From Deltaproteobacteria bacterium HGW-Deltaproteobacteria-15 (lineage in GTDB: Bacteria; Desulfobacterota; DSM-4660; Desulfatiglandales; HGW-15), in the NCBI GenBank assembly GCA_002840535.1, contig PHBH01000030.1:40276-104275 (forward strand): DNA of 64,000 bases. Reading direction: 5' to 3'. The translations under genes were made by a program, and so were the position numbers. Below, in pieces: positions 17,723 to 27,610 of this stretch; position 1 is the first letter of the stretch; the number at the start of each line of letters is the position of its first letter. The notes beneath the pieces are model-generated. The model made no database searches, was not told where the DNA came from, and saw only the letters and a program-made list of their open reading frames with translations.

Positions 17723-19764
17723 AAGCATTTCCGGTCGAAAACCATGCCCCTTCGGGGACTCTTCTGGTTGCCTGCGTACTTTTCTTACTTGCCTTGCTCA
17801 TCCGTCTGCTCTTCTATTTTTTCAACCCGGAGTTGACGTTTTTTTGTGTCAGCGTGTTCGGGGTGCCTTTTTCCGACGCTAAAGGATGGAACGACCTGGC
17901 AATGACCATCGCCGATGGGAGAGGAATGGTCGGTGTATGGAGTGGACAGAGGCCCCTGTATCCCTTTCTTCTTGCCTGTCTCTATACGTGGTTCGGGCCA
18001 TCGTTCGAAATCGGAAAGATCCTGAATGTCATTGCAAGCGCCCTGTTTGTCCCCTTCGTTTACCTGATTATTGAGAAGATATTCAATCGGCTGATCGGCC
18101 TTTTCGTCGCCCTGTTCCTGATTCTGGAACGGAGTCAACTTGCCTTTTCGTTAACGATCATGTGCGAGCCGACCGGCGCCCTTTTTTTTGTCGTTAGCTT
18201 CTATCTCTTGCTCCGTGCCCTTGAACACCGCAAGAAGCTCGCCTTCTTCATGAGCGGATCCTTTCTTGCCCTCTCCAACCTATCGAGGCCCCTGACCCTT
18301 TTTTGCGTTCTGCCTTTTTCTGCTTTCATATATTGGTTTTTTCGAAAGCGGTCCACAGGTTCCAGGGCAATCGCTCATGGTTTGCTTTTGTTTGCTTTGG
18401 GTTTGTTCCTTGTACTGACCCCCTGGATATTGAGGCAAAAGGCTGTTCACGGGATCCTAACCATATCGGACAAGACGGCAGATACTTTTTACGCTGCCAC
18501 ATCTCCCGAGCTCGGGATCTGGACTCAAGAGGTCGACGCCGAGATGCTTCGACTCGGCATCACGGGAATCGAGGAGAGAAACCGCTACCTGATGGGAAAA
18601 GGATTTGAGAATCTCAAAGAACATCCCTTCTTCTTTTTGAGGAATATTTCATCCACATTCTTTTCTTATGTAAAGGGGTTCTATCACCAGGAATGGGCTT
18701 TCACATTTATCACTCCGTTGTTCATCGCCTGCCTCTTCCTCCTTGCCCCTCTGAGACAAAGGGGGGCGGGCAAAAAGGCGATCATGGCCCTCCTGGGCGG
18801 TTGCGCGATTGCATTCCAGCTGCTAAGCGGTCCGATCAGTTATGTAATCACGCTTGCCGGGATGGTGCTTTCCCTGATCCGGAGAAAGAACGACTATCCC
18901 ATTCTTCTTGCAAGCGTGTTCATCTTTTCAGGGGTGTTCCTCTCGATCGGGGGAAGTCCGAACCTGATCTCTAGATCACTTCTGATAGTGGGATGGGTCT
19001 TTGACGCCTACCATCTTTATTTCTACACCTGCTTTTTCTATTTTGTCTATCAAGTTGTGTTCCGGGACGAGACCGTCCCCTCATTGGATTCAGCGATCCC
19101 GTTCTTGTCCTGCCATGAAGAAGAATCGGGGCTGGCTGCCAAAGTGACAGGACGCCTGATCAAGGGTTTTGCCTTCTTCACTGCCCTTTTCTTCCTGGTC
19201 ACGGGGGCACGAATTGCATACCTGAATTTCCTTGCAGAGCATCCTGAAACCACGTACCCCAAGCTTTCCGACGTCGAACAGCGAATGATTCTCCGAGGCG
19301 TGGTGGGAAAGTTCCCTAATGCCTTCTCACAGGGTGAACTAAACGGGCAGTCTATGTTTATCGGAAACGTGGATCCTCTGCTTCTTGATACAAAAGTCCA
19401 CCGGAAGCTGCTCGTTGCTGCAGGAAGGGTGACCCCCTATGTATATCGGGTGCCTGGATTCCTCGACTTCGATCATATGAGCAGAGTTTTCTTTCCACGG
19501 GCTTATGACAGAACGATAATCCTAGTGGAGGACGTTGGGTTTTGCGTTATGCCCGACCCCTTACCGGAAGACCTTGCGGGTAAGGACGTTATCGTTGTGG
19601 GAAGGCTGGATTTTAGACCGGATATTATCTATGAGGGGCGGACTCTTGTGGAAGTGATTGCCCTTTTACCCTGGGATCCAAGAGAGAGGATGGCTGGACC
19701 GGCATTGATCGCATCCAATGAAGTTCACGAGGTAAGGCTGCGTCTTCTGAGGCCCACACATTGA
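17719..19764 (+). CDS. Polytopic membrane glycosyltransferase (GT-C / ArnT-PMT-like)
   Basis: The 681-residue protein has a long N-terminal half with about 10-12 hydrophobic segments and a soluble C-terminal third. The first periplasmic loop carries acidic residues (GVPFSDAKGWNDLA) and a GQRPLYPFLLACLY segment, both typical of GT-C enzymes that use lipid-linked sugars. SNLSRPLTLFCVLPF fits the later re-entrant region. Donor and acceptor are unknown. It starts with TTG at 17719 overlapping the livF stop by 4 nt, with GGAG about 8 nt upstream inside livF, so its expression follows the liv operon. No polysaccharide genes follow. Confidence 0.7.
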   Translation: MKAFPVENHAPSGTLLVACVLFLLALLIRLLFYFFNPELTFFCVSVFGVPFSDAKGWNDLAMTIADGRGMVGVWSGQRPLYPFLLACLYTWFGPSFEIGKILNVIASALFVPFVYLIIEKIFNRLIGLFVALFLILERSQLAFSLTIMCEPTGALFFVVSFYLLLRALEHRKKLAFFMSGSFLALSNLSRPLTLFCVLPFSAFIYWFFRKRSTGSRAIAHGLLLFALGLFLVLTPWILRQKAVHGILTISDKTADTFYAATSPELGIWTQEVDAEMLRLGITGIEERNRYLMGKGFENLKEHPFFFLRNISSTFFSYVKGFYHQEWAFTFITPLFIACLFLLAPLRQRGAGKKAIMALLGGCAIAFQLLSGPISYVITLAGMVLSLIRRKNDYPILLASVFIFSGVFLSIGGSPNLISRSLLIVGWVFDAYHLYFYTCFFYFVYQVVFRDETVPSLDSAIPFLSCHEEESGLAAKVTGRLIKGFAFFTALFFLVTGARIAYLNFLAEHPETTYPKLSDVEQRMILRGVVGKFPNAFSQGELNGQSMFIGNVDPLLLDTKVHRKLLVAAGRVTPYVYRVPGFLDFDHMSRVFFPRAYDRTIILVEDVGFCVMPDPLPEDLAGKDVIVVGRLDFRPDIIYEGRTLVEVIALLPWDPRERMAGPALIASNEVHEVRLRLLRPTH

Positions 19765-19910
19765 AACAATCCATTCGGCCCTTCAGAGCCCTTCCAGAGA
19801 AATGGAGAACTCCCCCCAGGACGAATAGTACTTTCCCCTTATTGAAAAAGACGGGGTCGCAGCACACGCTATGAGTGACAGGTTCAATCTGCCGGATTGC
19901 CTGTCTTCCG

Positions 19911-19989
19911 TAGAGTCCGGCCCGATTCTTTCAGCCGTTTCTTAACATTACGGCATGAACCGCTGTCTCAGCAATGGGGTCGGACTCTA
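19911..19989. repeat. REP-like inverted repeat between the glycosyltransferase and LysM genes
   Basis: TAGAGTCCGGCCC (19911-19923) and GGGTCGGACTCTA (19977-19989) are inverted copies with one mismatch, 53 nt apart. GGGGTCGGACTCTA-like ends often flank REP-associated transposases, but none is here. It sits between convergent genes, and the rest of this 237-nt gap shows no gene. Confidence 0.5.
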
Positions 19990-20001
19990 TCTTCGTTAAC
20001 G

Positions 20002-21732
20002 TCAAGGGATTCCGATGTCCAGAATTCTGTATCCTTTTGCTGAGAGGAAGGAGTGAAGGGTCTCGGGAATGGGGGAGACCGGGACAAAAATCCTCCGTCC
20101 GTCGGAAGCTGAGAAGGAGAAACCCGGCACGGTCAGTGAAATGTTCCTGGAGCCGTCTCTTTCGGCAGCAAGGAAGGTGTGCGACTTCGCGTCAATAGGA
20201 ATGGACACAAAATCAAGGAGACTCGAGATCATGGATGCGGGCCCAGCCTCCTCTTTGAGACTGAGGACCTCAAATTGATGATCTTTCAAGAGGGATACGA
20301 TCTCCGGTCCCAGACCGGTAAGATCGATAATTCTTTCCTTGCCTTCTCCGCTGAGGAGAAAGTCGGCCTTGACAAGCAAATTGAATTCAGATTTCCTGCT
20401 TTGATAGATCGGGATTTCCGAATCCTTTGAGAAGCTCATCCCCGCCAGACGGAGCACCGCTTCCACCACTTCGCGTGAGCTGGATCCCGCTTTCAGGGTG
20501 TCCGGCCTCGATGCAGCGATTTCAATGGATTCCCCTGGGGGGTATTCCACGACCCTGATCCCCATCTCGTCTAAGAGCTTCTTCAAAGAAGCCGGGGTCC
20601 TGGCCGAAGCCGTATCCATGAGCGTGAGCACCGCGTATTTCCCCATCCCCGACGGACCCTCTTCCTCGGTCTTGATGATCCAGTCCGCCTTGATCCTGAG
20701 AGGAATTCTGCCCGGGAGTTCCAGTTCTTCATTTCCATGATGGACCTTCGGATAACTGGAAACGCTCAAAATCTTGCCTATAGCTTCTCTCAGCCCATCC
20801 TTCGTCTTGAGACGAACGATCCTGTAATTCTCCCAATTGGATGTGATCAGATTCGCCATCTTCTCCGGCAAACCGCCTCTGAAATCGACGATCACGCGCC
20901 TTCCATGCGGAAGATTGAGTATCGGGAAAGAATCGGCATTCAGAGTGACTTGCCCGCCCGTATTCAGAGGAATGAAATGTTGGCCCGCCCCCAGCCAATC
21001 CGCACCCATCTCCCTGAATACCCCTGCAACCTGGGCGATCAATTCCGCAGGCGGTTGTTCACCCGCCGGTTCCGGTTTGGCTACTTCGGGCGGCGGTGAC
21101 GGAAGCGGCATCCTGACCACCTGCGGAGAGTAAATGGGAAAACGGATCTTCTGTCCAGGGACGACGAGGTGGACGTCCTCGACAGTGGGGTTCAGCTTCT
21201 TCAGCAGGTTCAGATACTCGTCATGTATCACAGAATCGTCCAGATTGTACCTGCTCTTGATCACCTTGATCAGGGAATCGCCGGGTCTTATTGTATAAAG
21301 CTCCAGATCCGCCTCCTTGAGGCTCTCAAGAGGAACGGGCGGCTCCTGTTTTTTTAAAACAGATCGCTTTCCCTCCTTCAAGGGGCTCAGGACAAGGGGG
21401 ATGGTGATCGTCTCGCCGGGATGGAGGAGGTCCAGATTGGCCAATGACGAGTTCAGCCGCTTGAGAACTTGGAGGATATCCTGAAGATTCTGCTTTTGCA
21501 GCAGCCCTCTCTCGCGCAAAAGCTGCCAAAGATGATCACCGGCCTTCACTTCGTAGCTTTCGGTCAGGACCTTTCGTCCGTCGATCTCTTTTATTTCTTT
21601 TCCGGCTTCGGCTGCCTGGATGAGCGATATAGAGTAGGTATCTTCCTGCTTCTCCTGGGCGAACAGGGACTGTTCTAGGGGCGAGAGGAAGATAAGAGAA
21701 AGAACAAGGGGGATCCAAAGAAGGTGCCGCAT
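20002..21732 (-). CDS. Secreted LysM-domain protein of unknown function
   Basis: The 576-residue protein starts with a Sec signal peptide (hydrophobic segment ending SLFAQ). Two LysM-like modules follow: ESYEVKAGDHLWQLLRERG with a later LHPGETITIPL, and ELYTIRPGDSLIKVIKSRY with LVVPGQKIRFPI. A proline-rich linker (near PLPSPPPEVAKPEPAGEQPP) leads to a C-terminal region of about 350 residues that I do not recognise. LysM suggests periplasmic peptidoglycan binding. It has its own likely promoter (21778-21805) and is divergent from smc. Confidence 0.8.
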   Translation of the reverse strand: MRHLLWIPLVLSLIFLSPLEQSLFAQEKQEDTYSISLIQAAEAGKEIKEIDGRKVLTESYEVKAGDHLWQLLRERGLLQKQNLQDILQVLKRLNSSLANLDLLHPGETITIPLVLSPLKEGKRSVLKKQEPPVPLESLKEADLELYTIRPGDSLIKVIKSRYNLDDSVIHDEYLNLLKKLNPTVEDVHLVVPGQKIRFPIYSPQVVRMPLPSPPPEVAKPEPAGEQPPAELIAQVAGVFREMGADWLGAGQHFIPLNTGGQVTLNADSFPILNLPHGRRVIVDFRGGLPEKMANLITSNWENYRIVRLKTKDGLREAIGKILSVSSYPKVHHGNEELELPGRIPLRIKADWIIKTEEEGPSGMGKYAVLTLMDTASARTPASLKKLLDEMGIRVVEYPPGESIEIAASRPDTLKAGSSSREVVEAVLRLAGMSFSKDSEIPIYQSRKSEFNLLVKADFLLSGEGKERIIDLTGLGPEIVSLLKDHQFEVLSLKEEAGPASMISSLLDFVSIPIDAKSHTFLAAERDGSRNISLTVPGFSFSASDGRRIFVPVSPIPETLHSFLSAKGYRILDIGIP

Positions 21733-21777
21733 AAAACCTATGTATTTTCAGTAAATTCTATTGAAACGGGATCTCAG

Positions 21778-21805
21778 ATTAGATATATGGCTGCGGAATT
21801 GTCAA
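21778..21805 (-). promoter_or_regulatory. Putative promoter of the LysM gene
   Basis: On the minus strand TTGACA (21800-21805) is followed after 16 nt by TCTAAT (21778-21783), five of six to the -10 consensus, about 45 nt upstream of the LysM start codon. Confidence 0.6.
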
Positions 21806-21948
21806 TCTTTTTCTCACATTAACCGAAATAGCACTACATATTGATCTAGAGAAAAAGGCCATACAGTATCTGGTATTCTTTCTTTACATGGCTTTGTGAA
21901 TCTGTTAAAGAGATGAGCAACTGCTCCGTCCTGAATTAGGAGGCGTGC

Positions 21949-24900
21949 ATGAAGATAAAGAAACTCGCCGTCACCGGCTTCAAATCCTTTACAGACAAGG
22001 TGGAGGTCCCATTCTCTCTGGGGCTGAGCGCTATCGTGGGGCCTAACGGCTGCGGAAAAAGCAACCTGGTGGATGCGATTCGATGGGCAATGGGCGAGCA
22101 GAGCGCCAAGCTTCTGAGGGGCCGCCAAATGGAGGATGTGATCTTCTGCGGCACTGACGGATGCAAGCCCATGGGCATGGCCGAGGTTTCTCTGATCTTT
22201 GAAAACGGGGACGGTTCTTTTCCCCCTCAATTTGCAGACCGTTCGGAAATCTCGGTTACAAGGAGACTGTATCGCTCGGGCGAGAGCGAGTATCTCATCA
22301 ATAATGTTCCCTGCAGGCTCAAGGATATCCAGGAAATTTTTATGGATACAGGTCTGGGAAACAGGGCTTATTCCATTATCGGGCAGGGCAAAATCGGCGC
22401 AATCGTCGAGCAGAGACCCGAAGAGACAAGGGCCATGGTGGAGGAGGCCGCCGGAATAACCAAGTACAAGAAGAAGGTGGAAGAATCTCAACGAAAGATT
22501 GAATCTGCAAAGTCCAATCTCCAGAGGGTGGAGGATATTCTCGGAGAGGTGATGAAGCAGATGCGCTCCTTCAAAAGACAGGCTGCCAAGGCCCGCCGAT
22601 ACAAGGTGATCAGCGAGGATATTCAGAACCTGGAGCTCTCTTTGGCCGCAAATTCCTACAACGGGTTCAAGGTGGAGGTCGAAAACAGCACCAGGTCCAT
22701 CGATGAACTGAACCAGGAGGAGGTCGTCCGGTCGGCAGGCTTCTCCAGGATTCAAGCGGGCACGGAAACTCTGAAGCTGGAGTTGGAGGAAAAGGAAAGC
22801 GAGATCTCGGTTGTGCGAGGAAAATTCCTCCAGGCAAAGGAACGGGTCGGGAAAAAGGAGTCCTTCCTTGAATCGCTGATCGGAGAAAAGAGAATGCAGG
22901 TGGAAATGGAGGCCCGCCTGGAGAGGGAAAAACAGGAGCTCAGGAAGAAACAGGAGGATCTCGGGTTTGAAAGAGAGGGACTCCTGCAGAAAATCGCCAA
23001 AGCCAGGGAGAGCGCGTCCTGCCTGGAAGAGGAATGCTCTCTTTTGGATAAAAGGGTGAGGGGAAGGCTGGAGTTTCTGAAGCAGGTCAAGGAGGTGTAT
23101 GAAGAGGCGAGGACAAGAGTAAACGCAGGCATGTCCAAGGAAATGAGTCTGAACCAGGAGTCTGGATATATCCATAAACGGATGGGGGAGCTCACCACCG
23201 GCCGCGCGAGGCTCGAAAAGGAAGGCACGGATTTGAAAACCCGTGCAGAGGAGATCCTCAGGGCATCGGAAAAGAAGAACCAGGTGAGAGAAGCCCTGGT
23301 TCTCAAGCTGAGAGACATTGAAGCGGACCTCTCGTCCTCACAGGAACTTTGCAAAAGTCTGGAGGAGAAAAAATCCGGTCTCGAAAAGGAACTGGTCTCC
23401 CTGGAAGGAAGCCTCAACGGCTGCCAGTCCAGGCTTACCAGCCTCAAAGCCCTCTCGGAAAACTACGAAGGATACAAGGTAGGCGTTCGCACCATCATGA
23501 AGTCCGAAGATCTGGGGCCGAAGAAAGACGGCAGGGTTATCGGGCTCGTTGCGGATCTGATCAAGGTCGACTCCAGATACGAACAGGCAGTGGAAGCGGT
23601 GCTCGCGGACAGACTCCAGTCGGTGGTGGTCGAGAGTCAGGAGGACGGCAGAGAGGCCGTGACATATCTCAGGGACAGGGCAAAGGGCAGAAGCAGCTTT
23701 GTCCCCCTCAAAGATCTGAACCAGGAGATTGCCTGCGGTAAGCTGAACGGGTTCCCTCTTCTCAGGCATATGGTCGAAGTCCCGGACCAGTACAGAAGCA
23801 TGATCGATTTGCTTCTTTCGGATGCGGCAGTGGTGGAGAACCTGGACCAGGCTATCTCCGCATGGAGGGAGCACGGCAAGAACCGGTGCCTGGTGACTGT
23901 GGACGGCGATATGATCGATTCGAGCGGAATCATAACCGGGGGAAAACTGGCCCACACATCCCACGGGATTCTCGCGAGGAAGAGGGAGATCAAGGAGCTC
24001 GAAGCCGAGGTGGTTCTTTACAGGGAAAAGACCGGAGGGCTGAGAAATGAACTCCTGGCGGTTGCGGCGAAGATTGAAGAGAAGAGGAAGTCCGTCTCGG
24101 ATCTCACAGAAGAGCGATGGAATTGTCAGGAGCAGATCAATGACCTGGACAAGGTGATCTTTCAGATCAGCCACGAGCTGGACCAGATCGAGAAGCTTTC
24201 CTCTCGCATTGGTGAGGAGTTGGCCCAGAAGAACAAAGAGGAGGACCGCCAGAGAGAAGCCCTGAGCAAGATCGCCTCCGAGCTCGACCGCTGCAGGCAA
24301 AGGAGACAGGAAGAGGACGCGTACCTTCACGAAAAGGAGGCGGAGCTGAGGGAGAGCGAAGAAGAAGCGGAGCGATTCCGGGACGAACTGGCAAAGGCCA
24401 AAATGAACCTGGGTCTTGCCAGGGAGGAAGAGAAAGGGTTCAAGAGAGAGGTGGACAGGATCGATCTCTTTTCAAAGGATGCAGGAGAGGGGTTCAAGAG
24501 AATCGAGCAGGACATCCTGTCGTCGCGGGACCGATACTCCCAGTGCGAAAGACAGGAGGAATCCCTTCGTGAGGAACTCTCGGCCCTTTCCAGCGCCTTG
24601 CAGGCGGCCCAGGAGGCGGTCCAAAAGGAAGAGAGGGATCGGGATGAATTACGGGCCAGGGTCCGGGAGGAGGAAAAGAAGGCGGAGGAGCTGAGAAGCG
24701 AGTGGGAGTCATTGAAGGAAAAAATCCATGCCGCCAGGATGGAACACTCCGAGATCGGATTCAGGATGAACAATCTGGTGGAGATGGTCAGGGACAAATT
24801 CAACCTGAACCTTTCCGAGATTTACTCCGGATATGTGTCAGAGGATTTCTCGGCCCCTGAAACCAAACAGCGGCTGGAACATCGAAAAATGGTAAGGGAG

Positions 24901-25512
24901 AAGCTCGGAGAGGTCAACCTCACTGCAATCCAGGAGCATGCGGCCCTAAAGGAGCGGCTCGCGTTCATGACCGCACAGAAGGAGGACCTTCTCAAATCCA
25001 TTGATTCCCTTCAGGAGGCGATCCGGAGGATCAACAAGACCTCTCTCGATAAATTCATGGAGACCTTTGAAGAGATCGACAAGAGGCTCAAGACCGTCTT
25101 CCCCATCCTTTTCAACGGGGGATCGGCCTCCCTGAGATTGACGGACCCGTCCAAGCCCCTGGAGAGCGGTGTGCTCGTCGAGGTAAAACCGCCGGGCAAG
25201 AGGCTGAGCCATATGGGGCTCCTTTCTGGAGGGGAAAAGGCGCTTGTGGCCATGGCACTCCTCTTCGCCATCTACCTTATCAAACCGAGTCCGTTTTGCC
25301 TCCTGGACGAGGTGGATGCACCCCTGGATGAGGCCAACATCGATCGCTACAACAACCTTCTCACGGAAATCGGGAAGTACTCCCAGATCATCCTGATCAC
25401 CCACAACCGGAGGTCCATGGAAATTGTGGACCGGCTGTACGGCGTCACCATGGAGAAACAGGGGGTTTCCAAAATCGTTTCGGTGAACCTGGAGGGATTC
25501 CAGGGGAATTAG
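21949..25512 (+). CDS. smc: Chromosome partition protein SMC
   Basis: The 1187-residue protein has all SMC parts. The N-terminal ATPase half has Walker A GPNGCGKSN near residues 32-40. Long coiled coils flank a hinge beginning around residue 520 (GRVIGLVADLIKVDSRYEQA) and ending near 665. The C-terminal half has the LSGGEKALVAMALLFAIY signature and Walker B FCLLDEVDAPLDEAN. It organises and segregates the chromosome with ScpA/ScpB, not in this window. The ATG has AGGAGG just upstream. An octad inverted element separates it from ftsY. Confidence 0.97.
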   Translation: MKIKKLAVTGFKSFTDKVEVPFSLGLSAIVGPNGCGKSNLVDAIRWAMGEQSAKLLRGRQMEDVIFCGTDGCKPMGMAEVSLIFENGDGSFPPQFADRSEISVTRRLYRSGESEYLINNVPCRLKDIQEIFMDTGLGNRAYSIIGQGKIGAIVEQRPEETRAMVEEAAGITKYKKKVEESQRKIESAKSNLQRVEDILGEVMKQMRSFKRQAAKARRYKVISEDIQNLELSLAANSYNGFKVEVENSTRSIDELNQEEVVRSAGFSRIQAGTETLKLELEEKESEISVVRGKFLQAKERVGKKESFLESLIGEKRMQVEMEARLEREKQELRKKQEDLGFEREGLLQKIAKARESASCLEEECSLLDKRVRGRLEFLKQVKEVYEEARTRVNAGMSKEMSLNQESGYIHKRMGELTTGRARLEKEGTDLKTRAEEILRASEKKNQVREALVLKLRDIEADLSSSQELCKSLEEKKSGLEKELVSLEGSLNGCQSRLTSLKALSENYEGYKVGVRTIMKSEDLGPKKDGRVIGLVADLIKVDSRYEQAVEAVLADRLQSVVVESQEDGREAVTYLRDRAKGRSSFVPLKDLNQEIACGKLNGFPLLRHMVEVPDQYRSMIDLLLSDAAVVENLDQAISAWREHGKNRCLVTVDGDMIDSSGIITGGKLAHTSHGILARKREIKELEAEVVLYREKTGGLRNELLAVAAKIEEKRKSVSDLTEERWNCQEQINDLDKVIFQISHELDQIEKLSSRIGEELAQKNKEEDRQREALSKIASELDRCRQRRQEEDAYLHEKEAELRESEEEAERFRDELAKAKMNLGLAREEEKGFKREVDRIDLFSKDAGEGFKRIEQDILSSRDRYSQCERQEESLREELSALSSALQAAQEAVQKEERDRDELRARVREEEKKAEELRSEWESLKEKIHAARMEHSEIGFRMNNLVEMVRDKFNLNLSEIYSGYVSEDFSAPETKQRLEHRKMVREKLGEVNLTAIQEHAALKERLAFMTAQKEDLLKSIDSLQEAIRRINKTSLDKFMETFEEIDKRLKTVFPILFNGGSASLRLTDPSKPLESGVLVEVKPPGKRLSHMGLLSGGEKALVAMALLFAIYLIKPSPFCLLDEVDAPLDEANIDRYNNLLTEIGKYSQIILITHNRRSMEIVDRLYGVTMEKQGVSKIVSVNLEGFQGN

Positions 25513-25530
25513 AGAAGAGACAGAAGGGCT

Positions 25531-25596
25531 GCCACGAAGGCGCTAAGACACAAAGAGAGTCAAAATCTTCTCTTCGTGTCTTTGTGTCTTTGTGGG
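25531..25596. repeat. Octad inverted element, copy 3 (smc-ftsY gap)
   Basis: GCCACGAA, GGCGCTAA and GACACAAA (25531-25554) face TTCGTGTC, TTTGTGTC and TTTGTGGG (25573-25596) across 18 nt. It occupies most of the 102-nt gap between two co-oriented genes. Confidence 0.85.
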
Positions 25597-25614
25597 CGGC
25601 TGAGGACATGAACC

Positions 25615-26622
25615 ATGATCCAGTTTTTCAAGAAAAAAGAGCCTGACAAAGCACGGGTGGGAAAAGAAGGGGCGGAGAAGGAGGAAATCCGGGCGGACAA
25701 AAACAGCAAGGGGCTCTTCGACAGGCTGAGGGAGGGGCTCGCAAAGACCCGTTCCGGGTTCACCGGGCGGCTCGACCGACTGGTTTTCGGAAAAAAGGAG
25801 ATCACGGGTGACCTGCTGGAGGAACTGGAAGAGATCCTGTTGACCTCCGACCTGGGGGTCTCGACGACCCAGGAACTGATTGCCGTTGTTCAGGAACGAA
25901 TAGCGAGGAAAGAGCTCTCGGACCCTGCCAGGCTCAGGAGCGCCGTGAAGGACCAGATAAGGTCGTTCCTGGAAGTTCCTCCCATTGAACACAGGAACCC
26001 CGCGCCCGGAGAGCCTCTGGTCATCATGGTGATCGGCGTGAATGGGGTGGGAAAGACGACCACCATCGGCAAGGCGGGACGCCACTTTGCAGAGGCCGGT
26101 AAAAAGGTCATGTTCGTCGCGGCCGACACCTTCAGGGCTGCAGCCCGGGAGCAGCTCGGGATCTGGGGAGAAAGGGTTGGCGCCGAGGTGGTCAGCCAGA
26201 AGGAAGGATCGGATCCTTCCTCCGTTGTTTTCGATGCACTCTCCGCCGCCCTGTCCAGGAAAACCGATGTGGTCCTGGTCGATACAGCCGGCCGCCTCCA
26301 CACCAAGGTAAATCTTATGGACGAGCTCGGTAAAATCTATCGGGTGGCCGGGAAGAGACTCCCGGGCGCGCCCCATGAAACATGGCTCATCCTGGATGCC
26401 ACAACCGGCCAGAACGCAGTTTCACAGGCGGAGATGTTCAACAAGAACATCGGATTGACAGGGCTCATCCTGACAAAGCTGGATGGAACGGCCAAAGGCG
26501 GAGTGGTGGTGGCGATCTCTCACCAGCTCCGCATCCCGATCAGGTTTATCGGCATTGGGGAGAAGATCGATGACCTTCGCCCTTTCAATGCGCAAGATTT
26601 CGTGGAAGCCCTGTTCGGGTAA
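25615..26622 (+). CDS. ftsY: Signal recognition particle receptor FtsY
   Basis: The 335-residue SRP-type GTPase begins with a Lys/Glu-rich acidic region (about 1-35) followed by the NG domain. G1 is GVNGVGKTTTIGK near residue 141; the later motifs VAADTFRAAAREQL, LVDTAGRLHTKVNLMDEL and LTKLDGTAKGG are all intact. It ends with the GIGEKIDDLRPFNAQDFVEALFG tail typical of FtsY. It receives the SRP-ribosome complex at the inner membrane. GAGG lies shortly upstream of ATG 25615. Confidence 0.96.
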   Translation: MIQFFKKKEPDKARVGKEGAEKEEIRADKNSKGLFDRLREGLAKTRSGFTGRLDRLVFGKKEITGDLLEELEEILLTSDLGVSTTQELIAVVQERIARKELSDPARLRSAVKDQIRSFLEVPPIEHRNPAPGEPLVIMVIGVNGVGKTTTIGKAGRHFAEAGKKVMFVAADTFRAAAREQLGIWGERVGAEVVSQKEGSDPSSVVFDALSAALSRKTDVVLVDTAGRLHTKVNLMDELGKIYRVAGKRLPGAPHETWLILDATTGQNAVSQAEMFNKNIGLTGLILTKLDGTAKGGVVVAISHQLRIPIRFIGIGEKIDDLRPFNAQDFVEALFG

Positions 26623-26798
26623 TGGGTTTCTCTTCTTCGGCTCAACCTGCCCGACACCCCCCTTGCACCCCCTTATAGAGGCGCGATGCAGTCCGGGTCC
26701 ATCAGTTTCAGGACTTTGAAAGCAAGGGAGTTTCATTGACAACAGAATGGACTTTCCCCTATCCTCATCGAGAAAAGCACCTGGGAGTTGCAGGAAAA

Positions 26799-27605
26799 AT
26801 GGGAAGAAAAATCGAGTGCATCAATTTTGACTTGGACTCAGTGCTCTATGTACCATCCGATTTTCTGGAGACTACCCTCCTCATCTCCATCCGGGCCATG
26901 ATCGAGGTGGGACTGAAGGCCGAACCCAAGGAGGCCCTCAACAGACTTCAGGAGATCCGCTCGGCAGACCCGAACGCAAGGGATCACTTTGACCGTCTCT
27001 GCCTTCATTTCAACAAGAGGTTCGATCCGGTCGTAATCGCTGCGGGCATCGAGAAATACTGGGACTGCAAGATCGGGCTCATGACCAGCGCACCGGAGAG
27101 CAAGGTCCTCCTGAGTTCTCTATACCGCAAGTACCCCCTGGCCATTATCTCCAACGGCCCGCCCTTGAAGCAGGCCGGAAAAATCGTCCGTCTCGGTATC
27201 AGCCATTTTTTCTCCCGGTTGGATTCCGATCAGGAACAGACGCATCTTTTCTACGCCACCGCGGAAGAGGGCAAGATGAAGCCTTATCCCTACCTGTGGA
27301 GGATGTCGCGAAAGGAAGTCGGGTACGCCCCACAACGCGCCCTGATGGTGGGGGACCGGTTCTGGGAGGACATATTCGGCGCCAAGAGACTCGGTATGGT
27401 CACGGTCAAGATCAACCAGGGGCACCACTCGCGCGAAACCATTGGGGAGGCACTGGAAAGAGGTTTTCGATCCGCGAAGACAAGTGGTTACTTTCTCCGG
27501 AGGCACAGCAAGGAGGAAATCCGAAGGCTCATGACGCCGGATCATGCCATCACCTCCCTGGGGAAACTGGAGGAGGTGATCCAGGAGGTGGAGGAGAGAC
27601 TTTAG
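26799..27605 (+). CDS. HAD-superfamily hydrolase
   Basis: A HAD phosphatase motif opens the protein (FDLDSVLY, nucleophile Asp). Motif II is represented by AIISNGPPLKQ, and motif IV by MVGDRFWEDIFGAKRLGM, with a lysine between (EEGKMKPYP). The substrate is unknown. The ATG at 26799 places the nucleophile near residue 10 as usual; an upstream TTG at 26736 with AAGGGAG would add 21 residues and cannot be excluded. The C-terminal extension (KTSGYFLRRHSKEEIRRLM) is unusual for small HAD enzymes. The nucleotidyltransferase-like gene follows after 5 nt, so the two are probably functionally linked. Confidence 0.8.
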   Translation: MGRKIECINFDLDSVLYVPSDFLETTLLISIRAMIEVGLKAEPKEALNRLQEIRSADPNARDHFDRLCLHFNKRFDPVVIAAGIEKYWDCKIGLMTSAPESKVLLSSLYRKYPLAIISNGPPLKQAGKIVRLGISHFFSRLDSDQEQTHLFYATAEEGKMKPYPYLWRMSRKEVGYAPQRALMVGDRFWEDIFGAKRLGMVTVKINQGHHSRETIGEALERGFRSAKTSGYFLRRHSKEEIRRLMTPDHAITSLGKLEEVIQEVEERL

Positions 27606-27610
27606 CCTCT

